DNA of 64,000 nucleotides, taken from IMG/VR virus record IMGVR_UViG_3300034062_007329, positions 1 through 64,000 of that record. One strand, written 5' to 3'. The DNA comes from a virus. Shown here piece after piece: positions 55,572 to 61,892 of this stretch. The notes under the pieces are model-generated. The model was not told the origin of the DNA. It saw only the letters and a list, made by a program, of their open reading frames with translations, and made no database searches. Position 1 is the stretch's first letter. Each line of letters begins with the position of its first letter. A program made the position numbers and the translations under genes.

Positions 55572-55600
55572 ATTATAGCATGGCAGGGCAGGGCAGTCAA
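55572..55600 (-). promoter_or_regulatory. Minus-strand promoter
   Basis: Minus strand: TTGACT, 17 nt, TATAAT (consensus -10); transcript would start with GCCAGCC hairpin and run antisense to the 55217 gene end. Confidence 0.66.
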
Positions 55601-55672
55601 GAAAAAAAGTGAGGGGGTGGAGCCAGGGCGAGGGGGGTCTAACCTGTTGAGAACACTCACGAAAAAAAGATG

Positions 55673-55701
55673 TTGACGGCAACCTCGGGTTCCTGTATAC
55701 T
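55673..55701 (+). promoter_or_regulatory. Promoter, leaderless class
   Basis: TTGACG, 17 nt, TATACT; ATG 55708 7 nt after the -10. Confidence 0.76.
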
Positions 55702-55707
55702 CTCTAC

Positions 55708-55923
55708 ATGATGAACGCTCACACGGAGGTTGGCAAGATGGACGGCAAGATGGTCACGGTTTGGATTGGCGAGTATCCCTTCATCGTCAACTATGATTTC
55801 GATATGGAGGGTTTCCACATCTATTCTATGATCGACAACAATGGCAAGGAGGTCCGCAAGTATTCCAATGTTTGGAATATCGTTATGGACGATCTCGCGG
55901 GGCAGGAAACGGAGATCTTCTAA
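55708..55923 (+). CDS. Small hypothetical protein
   Basis: 71 aa: MMNAHTEVGKMDGKMVTVWI, GFHIYSMIDNNGKEVRK. Beta-rich, predicted leaderless. No family recognised. Confidence 0.62.
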   Translation: MMNAHTEVGKMDGKMVTVWIGEYPFIVNYDFDMEGFHIYSMIDNNGKEVRKYSNVWNIVMDDLAGQETEIF

Positions 55924-55943
55924 GCCAGGAACTAAAAAAAAGG

Positions 55944-55972
55944 TTGACGCGAGAGCGCGACCGTGGTAAAGT
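55944..55972 (+). promoter_or_regulatory. Promoter with 5' hairpin leader
   Basis: TTGACG, 17 nt ending TGG, TAAAGT; hairpin GCAGCGA/TCGCTGC then GAAGGGAAG. Confidence 0.75.
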
Positions 55973-56015
55973 AGTTGAACACGATGCAGCGATGGTCGCT
56001 GCGAAGGGAAGCAGG

Positions 56016-56189
56016 ATGCACAAGGTTGGCGATACGGTTTTCAAGGCGAACGGCAATGGTTACGATAAGGGCGTCGTCGTCCGTATCACGCAGGGCAAGT
56101 GCCTTGTCAACTTCGGTTCGTTCACCTCGACGGTGAATGGCAAGAGCCTCTATACGCAGAAGCAGATCAGGCGCAGGAGCGTGAAGTAA
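56016..56189 (+). CDS. V-G-D-x-V family minimal copy
   Basis: 57 aa: MHKVGDTVFKANGNGYDKGV, VVRITQGKCLVNFGSF. The shortest copy, lacking the C-terminal helix, and so a guide to the core fold. Confidence 0.66.
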   Translation: MHKVGDTVFKANGNGYDKGVVVRITQGKCLVNFGSFTSTVNGKSLYTQKQIRRRSVK

Positions 56190-56197
56190 AAAAGAAG

Positions 56198-56226
56198 TTG
56201 ACACCGACAAGGTGTCGTGGTAAGAT
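56198..56226 (+). promoter_or_regulatory. Promoter with two-hairpin leader
   Basis: TTGACA, 17 nt ending TGG, TAAGAT; two hairpins and GGAAGGTAAG, the same layout as 53360. Confidence 0.75.
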
Positions 56227-56298
56227 GGTCAAGTAAGGTCGAGAGGGCAATATCGCCACTCCGACAACGCTCAGGAGAGCGGGAAGGTAAGAAAACAA

Positions 56299-56622
56299 AT
56301 GGCTAAGGACATTCTTTCGTTCGTGCGTGATTACTGCGATGAGAACGGTCGTGGTTGCCCCAAGGGCGTCCTGATTCACGTTGGCGGTTTCAAGGCGAAG
56401 GACATTGCCGCAATGCTTGACGCTGGCAAGCTGGAAAGCGGTCGTGGCAGCGAGGGTGGTATCTTCGTTGCGGGCAATAAGCCCTCGCCTAAGACCCGCG
56501 AGAGCGTTTCGCTTAAGTCCCGTATGGCAGACTTCCTGCGAACGGTTGACAGCCCCGTTGCGCGTATTCTTGTCGAGGAGTATGACGCGGAGCTTCAGCG
56601 TCGTGCAGACGCGCAGGAGTAA
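56299..56622 (+). CDS. Winged-helix-like protein, paralogue of 53463
   Basis: 107 aa: FVRDYCDENGRGCPKGVLIH, VGGFKAKDIAAMLDAGKLES, GRGSEGGIFVAGNKP. Duplicate of the 53463 unit including promoter leader. GC-rich codons. Confidence 0.7.
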   Translation: MAKDILSFVRDYCDENGRGCPKGVLIHVGGFKAKDIAAMLDAGKLESGRGSEGGIFVAGNKPSPKTRESVSLKSRMADFLRTVDSPVARILVEEYDAELQRRADAQE

Positions 56623-56660
56623 TCATAACTCCATTCCACAATGAAGGTTCGGTGGTTCAC

Positions 56661-56687
56661 AGCCGCCGCGCCTTCGGCGCGGCTGGT
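56661..56687 (+). repeat. CAGCCGCC hairpin element
   Basis: CAGCCGCCGCGCC-TTC-GGCGCGGCTG; adjoins a minus-strand promoter. Confidence 0.62.
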
Positions 56688-56716
56688 ATTCTACCATGCC
56701 TCGCAGGGCAAGTCAA
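56688..56716 (-). promoter_or_regulatory. Minus-strand promoter
   Basis: Minus strand: TTGACT, 17 nt ending TGG, TAGAAT; transcript would start with the hairpin and run antisense to the 56299 gene end. Confidence 0.64.
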
Positions 56717-56777
56717 CAAAAAAGATCATGAGTGAATCCAGGGGGTTGCAACCTCTAAGGAACTGGTTTCTTTTTTG

Positions 56778-56806
56778 TTGCACCCTGCCGCGAGTCGTGG
56801 TACTAT
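56778..56806 (+). promoter_or_regulatory. Promoter, leaderless class
   Basis: TTGCAC, 17 nt ending TGG, TACTAT; ATG 56813 7 nt after the -10. Confidence 0.65.
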
Positions 56807-56812
56807 GTCTGC

Positions 56813-56917
56813 ATGATGATGACGCTGACGGACATGATGCTGGTTCTTTCAATCCTTCCCTTCTGGACGTTTGCCGCTTGCTATCGTGCAATGCTGCGCT
56901 ATGACAAGGGACTCTAA
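56813..56917 (+). CDS. 34-aa membrane peptide
   Basis: MMMTLTDMMLVLSILPFWTF plus AACYRAMLRYDKGL: one membrane span with a basic end. Predicted leaderless. First of six very small membrane proteins. Confidence 0.6.
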   Translation: MMMTLTDMMLVLSILPFWTFAACYRAMLRYDKGL

Positions 56918-56937
56918 GGGTAGACTAAAAAAAGATG

Positions 56938-56966
56938 TTGACGCGGGCATCGCGTCATGGTAAGAT
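56938..56966 (+). promoter_or_regulatory. Promoter with 5' hairpin leader
   Basis: TTGACG, 17 nt ending TGG, TAAGAT; hairpin GGGGA/TCCCC then GGTGGAG. Confidence 0.75.
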
Positions 56967-57009
56967 GCTCTAACACTTGGGGATGGTCCCCGCGAAAGGT
57001 GGAGAACAG

Positions 57010-57294
57010 ATGGCTAAGGCGAAGATGGTCAAGAAGGAAATGCGAACCTACAAGGTTGTGGATGTTGCAGAGGCTAAGGAACTGGGAGCAAAGATGTTTA
57101 GCGAAAACCCCTATAACCGTTTTGCGCTTGTCGCTGTTCGTGGCAAGGTGCTTGACAATGTGATCGCTTGGGGCTTCAACCGTGATCCCCTCGACAAGAA
57201 GGCAACGGAGCGAAACCGAGATATCGCCATGCTGGGTAAGATGATCGGCAAGGCGAACGAGATTGCGGATAAGGAGGAAAGCGAGGAGGCGTAA
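57010..57294 (+). CDS. Hypothetical protein
   Basis: 94 aa: KMVKKEMRTYKVVDVAEAKE ... NRDIAMLGKMIGKANEIADK. Basic start, helical, acidic end. GGTGGAG upstream. Heads a run of tiny membrane peptides. Confidence 0.6.
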   Translation: MAKAKMVKKEMRTYKVVDVAEAKELGAKMFSENPYNRFALVAVRGKVLDNVIAWGFNRDPLDKKATERNRDIAMLGKMIGKANEIADKEESEEA

Positions 57295-57297
57295 TAT

Positions 57298-57384
57298 ATG
57301 AACGTGATGGCATTCGTTGTCGAGTTGTCGCTCATTCTTCCCTTTGGTTCCCTTGCCCTTGTTCGCTTCATTGAGAGGTTCTAA
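57298..57384 (+). CDS. 28-aa membrane peptide
   Basis: MNVMAFVVELSLILPFGSLA plus LVRFIERF. The GAGGAGG of the preceding gene end serves as ribosome site; abuts the next start. Confidence 0.58.
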   Translation: MNVMAFVVELSLILPFGSLALVRFIERF

Positions 57385-57552
57385 ATGAAAGATCTAATCG
57401 TAATCGTGTTATTGTTCGCGTCCTGCACGGGTTGCGTTGCTCTAAAGGTAGAGGATGCAAAACGTTGTGATCCCGTGTGTGCGCCTTATGCTTTCGAGTA
57501 TACGTCTGCAAAGGGTGAGTGTGTTTGTAATCTCCAGAAGGTGAAGCGATAA
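57385..57552 (+). CDS. Lipoprotein-like Cys-motif peptide
   Basis: 55 aa. Signal-like MKDLIVIVLLFASCTGC (lipobox-like F-A-S-C), then CDPVCAPY ... GECVCN, matching the membrane protein at 37813. Exported or membrane-anchored. Confidence 0.6.
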   Translation: MKDLIVIVLLFASCTGCVALKVEDAKRCDPVCAPYAFEYTSAKGECVCNLQKVKR

Positions 57553-57672
57553 ATGGTGACAGAGTTTCTTATGGGTTTTCTTGCAGCTATTGCTTGCGGT
57601 GTTGCTGGTGCTGCGCTTGCGTTCTCTTTGCAGCGCGTGGTTGAAAACATCCTTGACCGAATGGGTATCTAA
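57553..57672 (+). CDS. 39-aa membrane peptide
   Basis: MVTEFLMGFLAAIACGVAGA plus ALAFSLQRVVENILDRMGI, a Gly/Ala-rich span. Starts directly after the previous stop; GAAGGTGAAG site. Confidence 0.58.
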   Translation: MVTEFLMGFLAAIACGVAGAALAFSLQRVVENILDRMGI

Positions 57673-57675
57673 AGA

Positions 57676-57744
57676 ATGATTGCATTCAGCTGGATCGTTG
57701 TGTCCCTTGCGTTCGCTGGTATCCTTTCAAACGAGGTTGCGTAA
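57676..57744 (+). CDS. 22-aa membrane peptide
   Basis: MIAFSWIVVSLAFAGILSNE plus VA. Support comes from spacing and the run of similar peptides. Confidence 0.45.
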   Translation: MIAFSWIVVSLAFAGILSNEVA

Positions 57745-57745
57745 T

Positions 57746-57844
57746 ATGATGCGTGATGATGACTTCATGGTGTTCGTCAAGGCAGGGCTTGCGGTGTTCA
57801 CGTTCGTCCTGTTCTTTATTGTGTGCAGCGCATTCTTTCCTTAG
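57746..57844 (+). CDS. 32-aa membrane peptide
   Basis: MMRDDDFMVFVKAGLAVFTF plus VLFFIVCSAFFP; acidic start and one span. GAGG upstream. Confidence 0.52.
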   Translation: MMRDDDFMVFVKAGLAVFTFVLFFIVCSAFFP

Positions 57845-57867
57845 AGTTTGCGGTGGCTGAACTTGTA

Positions 57868-57893
57868 AAGCGAGAAACGCTTTTGCTTTTGCA
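57868..57893 (+). terminator. Terminator-like hairpin
   Basis: AAGCG/CGCTT with AGAAA loop then TTGCTTTTG. The next 170 nt hold a C tract (57911-57930) and no gene. Confidence 0.55.
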
Positions 57894-58061
57894 AACGCAA
57901 AGGCTTGTGTGACCCCCTCCCCCTCCCCCCTATAGGTTGCGTTTATACGGAAAACAAGTCTGCCGATGAAAGTGTTATGTGCAAAACAAAGCTAAGGTCG
58001 TTTTTAAACTCGGGACCAATTTTCCAGATTTCTTAATCCCACGCCGTTTTTAACACGCCGT

Positions 58062-58071
58062 AACTATTTAA
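58062..58071 (+). promoter_or_regulatory. Late-type motif AACTATTTAA, 3 nt before ATG
   Basis: Recurrent motif directly before the kinase-like gene; no Shine-Dalgarno. Confidence 0.5.
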
Positions 58072-58074
58072 GAT

Positions 58075-58857
58075 ATGTTAAAAATCCGTATACTAAAAGA
58101 AGCCAAGGAAGCTCCCCTTAACCAAATTCAACAACACAACTTAAACTTCCTAATGAATAATAGCGAGGTGGCAGCAGACCTTGGCGAATTAGACATTTAT
58201 GACGCCGAGGACTTTGTTAAGCTTGTTAAAGCAATCCCTGCTCTTGGCAGTGCAAAATTAGTTAAATATATAACTGGCAGGAGTTTTGGCAAAGTGTTCA
58301 AGTTAGACAACGATCACATTTTTAAAATGTTTTCGAATTCAATTGGACCCGATGAAGATTATGAATGGTACAGAAACGCATCGCTCGTCCTGCATCGCGG
58401 TTGGGCAAAAAACACAACCCTTCCTGTTTATGAAACAGGTGTGAAAAAAATTGTTGGTAAACCTATTTTTTGGGTTGAAATGGCGGAACTTATCCCTCTT
58501 GATAAGTGGCTTGACCAAACTGGTCGTTCTGCTGCCATTCACACGGAAATTTCCGTCCTTATTGATTATGCTAAGGGTGAAACATCAATAAAAATATTAG
58601 ATTTTGGTAAATGGTTATTTAAGGAAATAAAACGCAAGTCACTGCGTTTTCCAGATATTAAAAAACAAATGTATGCCAAGCTTCTTCGTAAAGAAAGCTC
58701 GGCACAGCTAACAGGCGCTGAGATGATGGCTATGATTAGGGCTATCAAGGAAATCTTGGATAGTGGTTTAACACTAAGGGATATTCTTCCACGCAACATT
58801 GGATACGTAAGGCAAAGCCGTCCAGATAAACCAGTGTTTGTTATATTTGATAATTAA
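58075..58857 (+). CDS. Protein-kinase-like protein ending at the DFG site
   Basis: 260 aa. Gly-rich loop ITGRSFGKVFKLDND with FKMF lysine, hinge-like FWVEMAELIPL, catalytic loop GLTLRDILPRNIGYV (D ... N as in HRDxxxxN) and a final VFVIFDN corresponding to DFG. The usual C-lobe after DFG is missing, so the protein stops at the metal-binding Asp. Leader MLKIRILKEAKE resembles the virion leaders. Kinase activity uncertain. Confidence 0.7.
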   Translation: MLKIRILKEAKEAPLNQIQQHNLNFLMNNSEVAADLGELDIYDAEDFVKLVKAIPALGSAKLVKYITGRSFGKVFKLDNDHIFKMFSNSIGPDEDYEWYRNASLVLHRGWAKNTTLPVYETGVKKIVGKPIFWVEMAELIPLDKWLDQTGRSAAIHTEISVLIDYAKGETSIKILDFGKWLFKEIKRKSLRFPDIKKQMYAKLLRKESSAQLTGAEMMAMIRAIKEILDSGLTLRDILPRNIGYVRQSRPDKPVFVIFDN

Positions 58858-58887
58858 AAATATCCACAAAAAATTTCCGGAAGCAAA

Positions 58888-58916
58888 TTTTCAGATTTTT
58901 TATTCCATGATATAAT
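58888..58916 (+). promoter_or_regulatory. Promoter, leaderless class
   Basis: Weak -35 TTTTCA, 17 nt ending TGA, consensus TATAAT; ATG 58923 7 nt after the -10. Confidence 0.6.
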
Positions 58917-58922
58917 ATATAC

Positions 58923-59132
58923 ATGGAAGAACGTCATTATAACAATAAACGTCAGTGGGAATGCAATGTTCCCATAGGCTCAATTGTTGAATTAACAATT
59001 GACAATGGGGACGGAGGAATTGGTGTTGTCCTCCGTAATGACGACAATTTCCGTTATAAAATATATCGAATAACACACGGCGACATCATACTGGTGTACT
59101 CGTTTGAAATGTATGTTACATGGAGTCCATAA
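58923..59132 (+). CDS. V-G-S-I-V pair, copy 1
   Basis: 69 aa: NVPIGSIVELTIDNGDGGIG, YKIYRITHGD, YVTWSP. Tandem paralogue of the next gene. Predicted leaderless. Confidence 0.66.
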   Translation: MEERHYNNKRQWECNVPIGSIVELTIDNGDGGIGVVLRNDDNFRYKIYRITHGDIILVYSFEMYVTWSP

Positions 59133-59134
59133 TT

Positions 59135-59144
59135 AACTATTTAT
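59135..59144 (+). promoter_or_regulatory. Late-type motif AACTATTTAT, 4 nt before ATG
   Basis: Motif directly before the second copy; no Shine-Dalgarno. The two paralogues thus carry different promoter classes. Confidence 0.5.
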
Positions 59145-59148
59145 ACTT

Positions 59149-59346
59149 ATGGCTGTTGGTGAACAAAGCAAAGTAAAAATAGGCAGCATAGTTTTTCTTA
59201 CGCTAACCGAACAGGAGAACGGTGGGATCGCAATCGTATTGCGCTATAGCAAAAAGAAAAATATGTACTGGGTTTACCGTATAGGCGATGGTCACCAAAT
59301 GTGGGTTGAACATTGGGAAATGCACGTCCATTGGAGCCCCAAGTAA
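59149..59346 (+). CDS. V-G-S-I-V pair, copy 2
   Basis: 65 aa: KVKIGSIVFLTLTEQENGGI, YWVYRIGDGH, HVHWSPK. Same order of elements as copy 1. Confidence 0.66.
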   Translation: MAVGEQSKVKIGSIVFLTLTEQENGGIAIVLRYSKKKNMYWVYRIGDGHQMWVEHWEMHVHWSPK

Positions 59347-59354
59347 CTATTTAT
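59345..59354 (+). promoter_or_regulatory. Late-type motif AACTATTTAT
   Basis: Overlaps the upstream stop, 22 nt before ATG 59376 with AAGGAG between. Confidence 0.55.
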
Positions 59355-59375
59355 GTTTGTAAAAGGAGAATAATT

Positions 59376-60221
59376 ATGTCAAAAGATATGAAGTTGATCA
59401 TGGAAAACTGGCGCAAGTTTTCAAAATTGGTTGAAGCAGAAGAGTCTGAATTTGTGAAACGTCGCAGGGCGCAGCTTGCAGCAGAAAAACCAGAAGATAA
59501 AGGTGATGATACAAAGGTTTTAAAATTTGGTAAAAAGTCTGAGGAAGAACCACAAGGTTTTCAAGATCCATTAGCCGATTATTTCCCAGCGGGTAGCAAG
59601 TACAATCTACAAGGTTATGTCGATCCAGACCCAGATCCAGACCGTGACCCACTCCCCGGGGAAAGCGAAGAGGATTATATAAAACACTTGGTCACAACTG
59701 GTGAAAAAATGATGCCAGATCCATTTGCATATGTTGGTCCAGAAGATGGCGGTCCAACTGATGAAGAAGCCGAAGAATCCGAAATAGAGGCGGAAAAAGA
59801 AGCTTCTACAAGAGAATCGGAATTAGAAAAAAGTTTGTTCGACATTAAACCATTCCGTGATCCGGAAGATTTTTATGGAAACGCGGTTCCAGCGTTGACA
59901 ACACAAAAAGCGGATATGATTGATGAGTTATCAAAAAATCCAATTCCAACAACAAGCAAGTTATTTGCAAGAGGCTTGAAATCATTCCGTAACGATAAAG
60001 AAAAGGTTACCCGTTGGACTAACGAAATAAAAACAATGTTGGCTGGTAACGAAAATATTTATAAACCAGAAAATAGAGAAGCTCTTTTGAATGTAATTAA
60101 ATACGGAGTAACACAAGATCCAAGAGGCTTTATTCTTAACCGTATCCGTAGAGAAGTACAAGAACGAGGCATCGATGATCCAAGAGTGCTAAAGGCGATA
60201 CCTCCAAAGCAAATAAAATAA
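59376..60221 (+). CDS. MENWRKF-leader acidic protein (proposed virion-internal)
   Basis: 281 aa. Leader MSKDMKLIMENWRKFSKLVE followed by AEES (LVE/A as possible prohead cleavage site), then an acidic, Pro/Asp-rich middle (DPDPDPDRDPLPGESEED) and a helical C-terminal domain. Composition and late-type motif suggest a prohead core or internal protein. No catalytic motif. Confidence 0.62.
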   Translation: MSKDMKLIMENWRKFSKLVEAEESEFVKRRRAQLAAEKPEDKGDDTKVLKFGKKSEEEPQGFQDPLADYFPAGSKYNLQGYVDPDPDPDRDPLPGESEEDYIKHLVTTGEKMMPDPFAYVGPEDGGPTDEEAEESEIEAEKEASTRESELEKSLFDIKPFRDPEDFYGNAVPALTTQKADMIDELSKNPIPTTSKLFARGLKSFRNDKEKVTRWTNEIKTMLAGNENIYKPENREALLNVIKYGVTQDPRGFILNRIRREVQERGIDDPRVLKAIPPKQIK

Positions 60222-60249
60222 CCTAACTAATAAAAGTTAAATTATACCT

Positions 60250-60282
60250 TGTCGGGGCTTCGCCCCGACATTTTATTTTTTT
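60250..60282 (+). terminator. Bidirectional terminator between convergent genes
   Basis: TGTCGGGGC/GCCCCGACA stem with TTC loop; T run on the + side and A-rich flank for the - side. Confidence 0.9.
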
Positions 60283-60896
60283 GCTGTGCATTCTGGTACT
60301 CTTGCAGTGACCATTTTTCTAATTTGGTCTATCTTTTGAAATTTATGATTGATTTTTAAGATAGACCAATAAGCACGCTTTTCTATAACTATCTTGTGAT
60401 GTTTTTTTATTTGATTTGCAAGAATCCCTATGCCACATTCTAAATTATTTTTAGGGTTGAGAATTGTTGTTACAGTTGGATTGTTTTTGTTATCTTCTTC
60501 CCAATTAAAGTTGCACCATTTTGCCCATTTTGTGTCGCCATAGCTTAACTGTAACAAGCCTTCGGAAGTCACAATCTTACCAGTTACTGAGTCCTTGCCG
60601 AGTGATATTTCTGTTAATTGTGAATATGGATTCCATCCGCTTTCATAAAAAGCCATCGATGATACGAACTCAGACCAAAACAATTTTTTTGTTTCGTCCT
60701 TTAAGAAAGTGTATTCTGGACAAAATAATTCCGTGTCTTCCGCTAAGTTTAGTTTTTGAAAGTGCTTTTCAATTGCAGCTACTGTGATTTTTGTCCACAT
60801 GGCGTTAGTTGGATGTTTTGTTTCCCAGCTTAGATTTATTTCGGCATAAGCATATTTTGTGATTAACATAGCAATTAAAATTATTGTATACTTCAT
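60273..60896 (-). CDS. Lytic transglycosylase (endolysin-like) with signal peptide
   Basis: About 207 aa from the ATG preceded by GGGAGAAA on the minus strand. Signal peptide MKYTIILIAMLITKYAYA. SLT-type core: SMAFYESGWNPYSQ with catalytic Glu, then SEGLLQLSYGD and NLECGIGILANQIKKH. Cleaves peptidoglycan glycan strands. The export signal implies secretion by Sec rather than holin. Only minus-strand gene in the window, convergent with the internal-protein gene. Confidence 0.85.
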   Translation of the reverse strand: MKYTIILIAMLITKYAYAEINLSWETKHPTNAMWTKITVAAIEKHFQKLNLAEDTELFCPEYTFLKDETKKLFWSEFVSSMAFYESGWNPYSQLTEISLGKDSVTGKIVTSEGLLQLSYGDTKWAKWCNFNWEEDNKNNPTVTTILNPKNNLECGIGILANQIKKHHKIVIEKRAYWSILKINHKFQKIDQIRKMVTARVPECTAKK

Positions 60897-60958
60897 TGTG
60901 TTTCTCCCTTGTTCCAATGTAGCTGATCTATATTTTCTTGTTCAGGACAAAGTAGAGC

Positions 60959-60987
60959 TGGACATCCGCCTCCTATCGTGGTAAGAT
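60959..60987 (+). promoter_or_regulatory. Promoter
   Basis: TGGACA, 17 nt ending TGG, TAAGAT; AGGAG before ATG 61010. Confidence 0.65.
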
Positions 60988-61009
60988 CTTCTTTTATAGG
61001 AGAATTAAC

Positions 61010-61081
61010 ATGAAAATGGCTGTGATTTTCGCTGCCCTGTTCTTTTTTGTCGCTTGGGCTTTTGGTCACTTTATAAGGTAA
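61010..61081 (+). CDS. 23-aa membrane peptide
   Basis: MKMAVIFAALFFFVAWAFGH plus FIR. Promoter and AGGAG support expression. Confidence 0.55.
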   Translation: MKMAVIFAALFFFVAWAFGHFIR

Positions 61082-61085
61082 AATA

Positions 61086-61328
61086 ATGGAAGAAGAAACT
61101 TATAAAGTTGGTGATTTTGTATGTAGAACTACAGTATATACAGAGTATTTCTTAAAAGACAAGAAGATAAAGAAAGAAGTATTTAATAGAATGGTTGGAA
61201 CAGTTGTAGAAAAAAATAGTTTTGTTTTAACAGTTAAATTATTAAATGACAGAATTGTTTTTGGATCCAATGGCACTTTTATGCTGTTAAACAAAAAAAT
61301 GGCAGAAAGATTAGAATTTGATGAGTAA
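61086..61328 (+). CDS. V-G-D-F-V family small protein
   Basis: 80 aa: EETYKVGDFVCRTTVYTEYF, VGTVVEKNSFVLTVKLLND. An AT-rich copy of the family outside the arrays; overlaps the next start. Confidence 0.62.
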   Translation: MEEETYKVGDFVCRTTVYTEYFLKDKKIKKEVFNRMVGTVVEKNSFVLTVKLLNDRIVFGSNGTFMLLNKKMAERLEFDE

Positions 61329-61653
61329 TAATAATATATTAAAAATTGTTTTTTCTGCATTTATATTAATTTTAAATGGAGTAGTCGCAGCGTACAATAC
61401 TAAATGGATACGAAATGGTATCTCTCCACTATGGACTGGTTATATTTTTTCTTTTATTAGTGCCACAATGTATATCTACATGACAAAAGAAAAATTATTT
61501 TCCATGACGTATACTTCCGCATTTCAAACTTTTATGTTTCATAGTGCTTGGTATATTACTACACTGCTTGTTATTGGTGAAAGTCTGGCAGCCCACCGCT
61601 TGCTGGGATTGTTTTTTGTTTTTGGCGGCATGATACTTATGAGTATCAAATAG
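61321..61653 (+). CDS. Four-span membrane protein, DMT/SMR-like
   Basis: 110 aa with four hydrophobic segments (IVFSAFILILNGVVAAY; SPLWTGYIFSFISATMY; FQTFMFHSAWYITTLLVI; LLGLFFVFGGMILMSI). Size and layout resemble half-size drug/metabolite-transporter or small-multidrug-resistance proteins. Substrate unknown. Confidence 0.65.
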   Translation: MSNNNILKIVFSAFILILNGVVAAYNTKWIRNGISPLWTGYIFSFISATMYIYMTKEKLFSMTYTSAFQTFMFHSAWYITTLLVIGESLAAHRLLGLFFVFGGMILMSIK

Positions 61654-61664
61654 GAGAATATAAA

Positions 61665-61889
61665 ATGAATATTGATAATAATCAACCAAGAATTCGACCA
61701 CAAGATTTAAAAAACGCAAAAGATGTAGTATGTGAAAGTTGCGGACATAATGTTTTTGTACCAGGCTTTTATATTAAAGTTTTATCTGCATTGGTCTCAC
61801 CGAATGGTAGAGAAATGCATTTCCCAATTCAGACCTTTGCATGTGCAAAATGCAATATAGTAAACAAAGATTTTGAGCCTAATTTTTAA
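61665..61889 (+). CDS. Zinc-ribbon protein
   Basis: 74 aa: VVCESCGHNVFVPGFYIKVL ... FACAKCNIVNKDF. Two CxxC pairs flank a conserved-looking hydrophobic hairpin (S-A-L-V-S-P). GGAG upstream. Function unknown. Confidence 0.7.
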   Translation: MNIDNNQPRIRPQDLKNAKDVVCESCGHNVFVPGFYIKVLSALVSPNGREMHFPIQTFACAKCNIVNKDFEPNF

Positions 61890-61892
61890 CAG

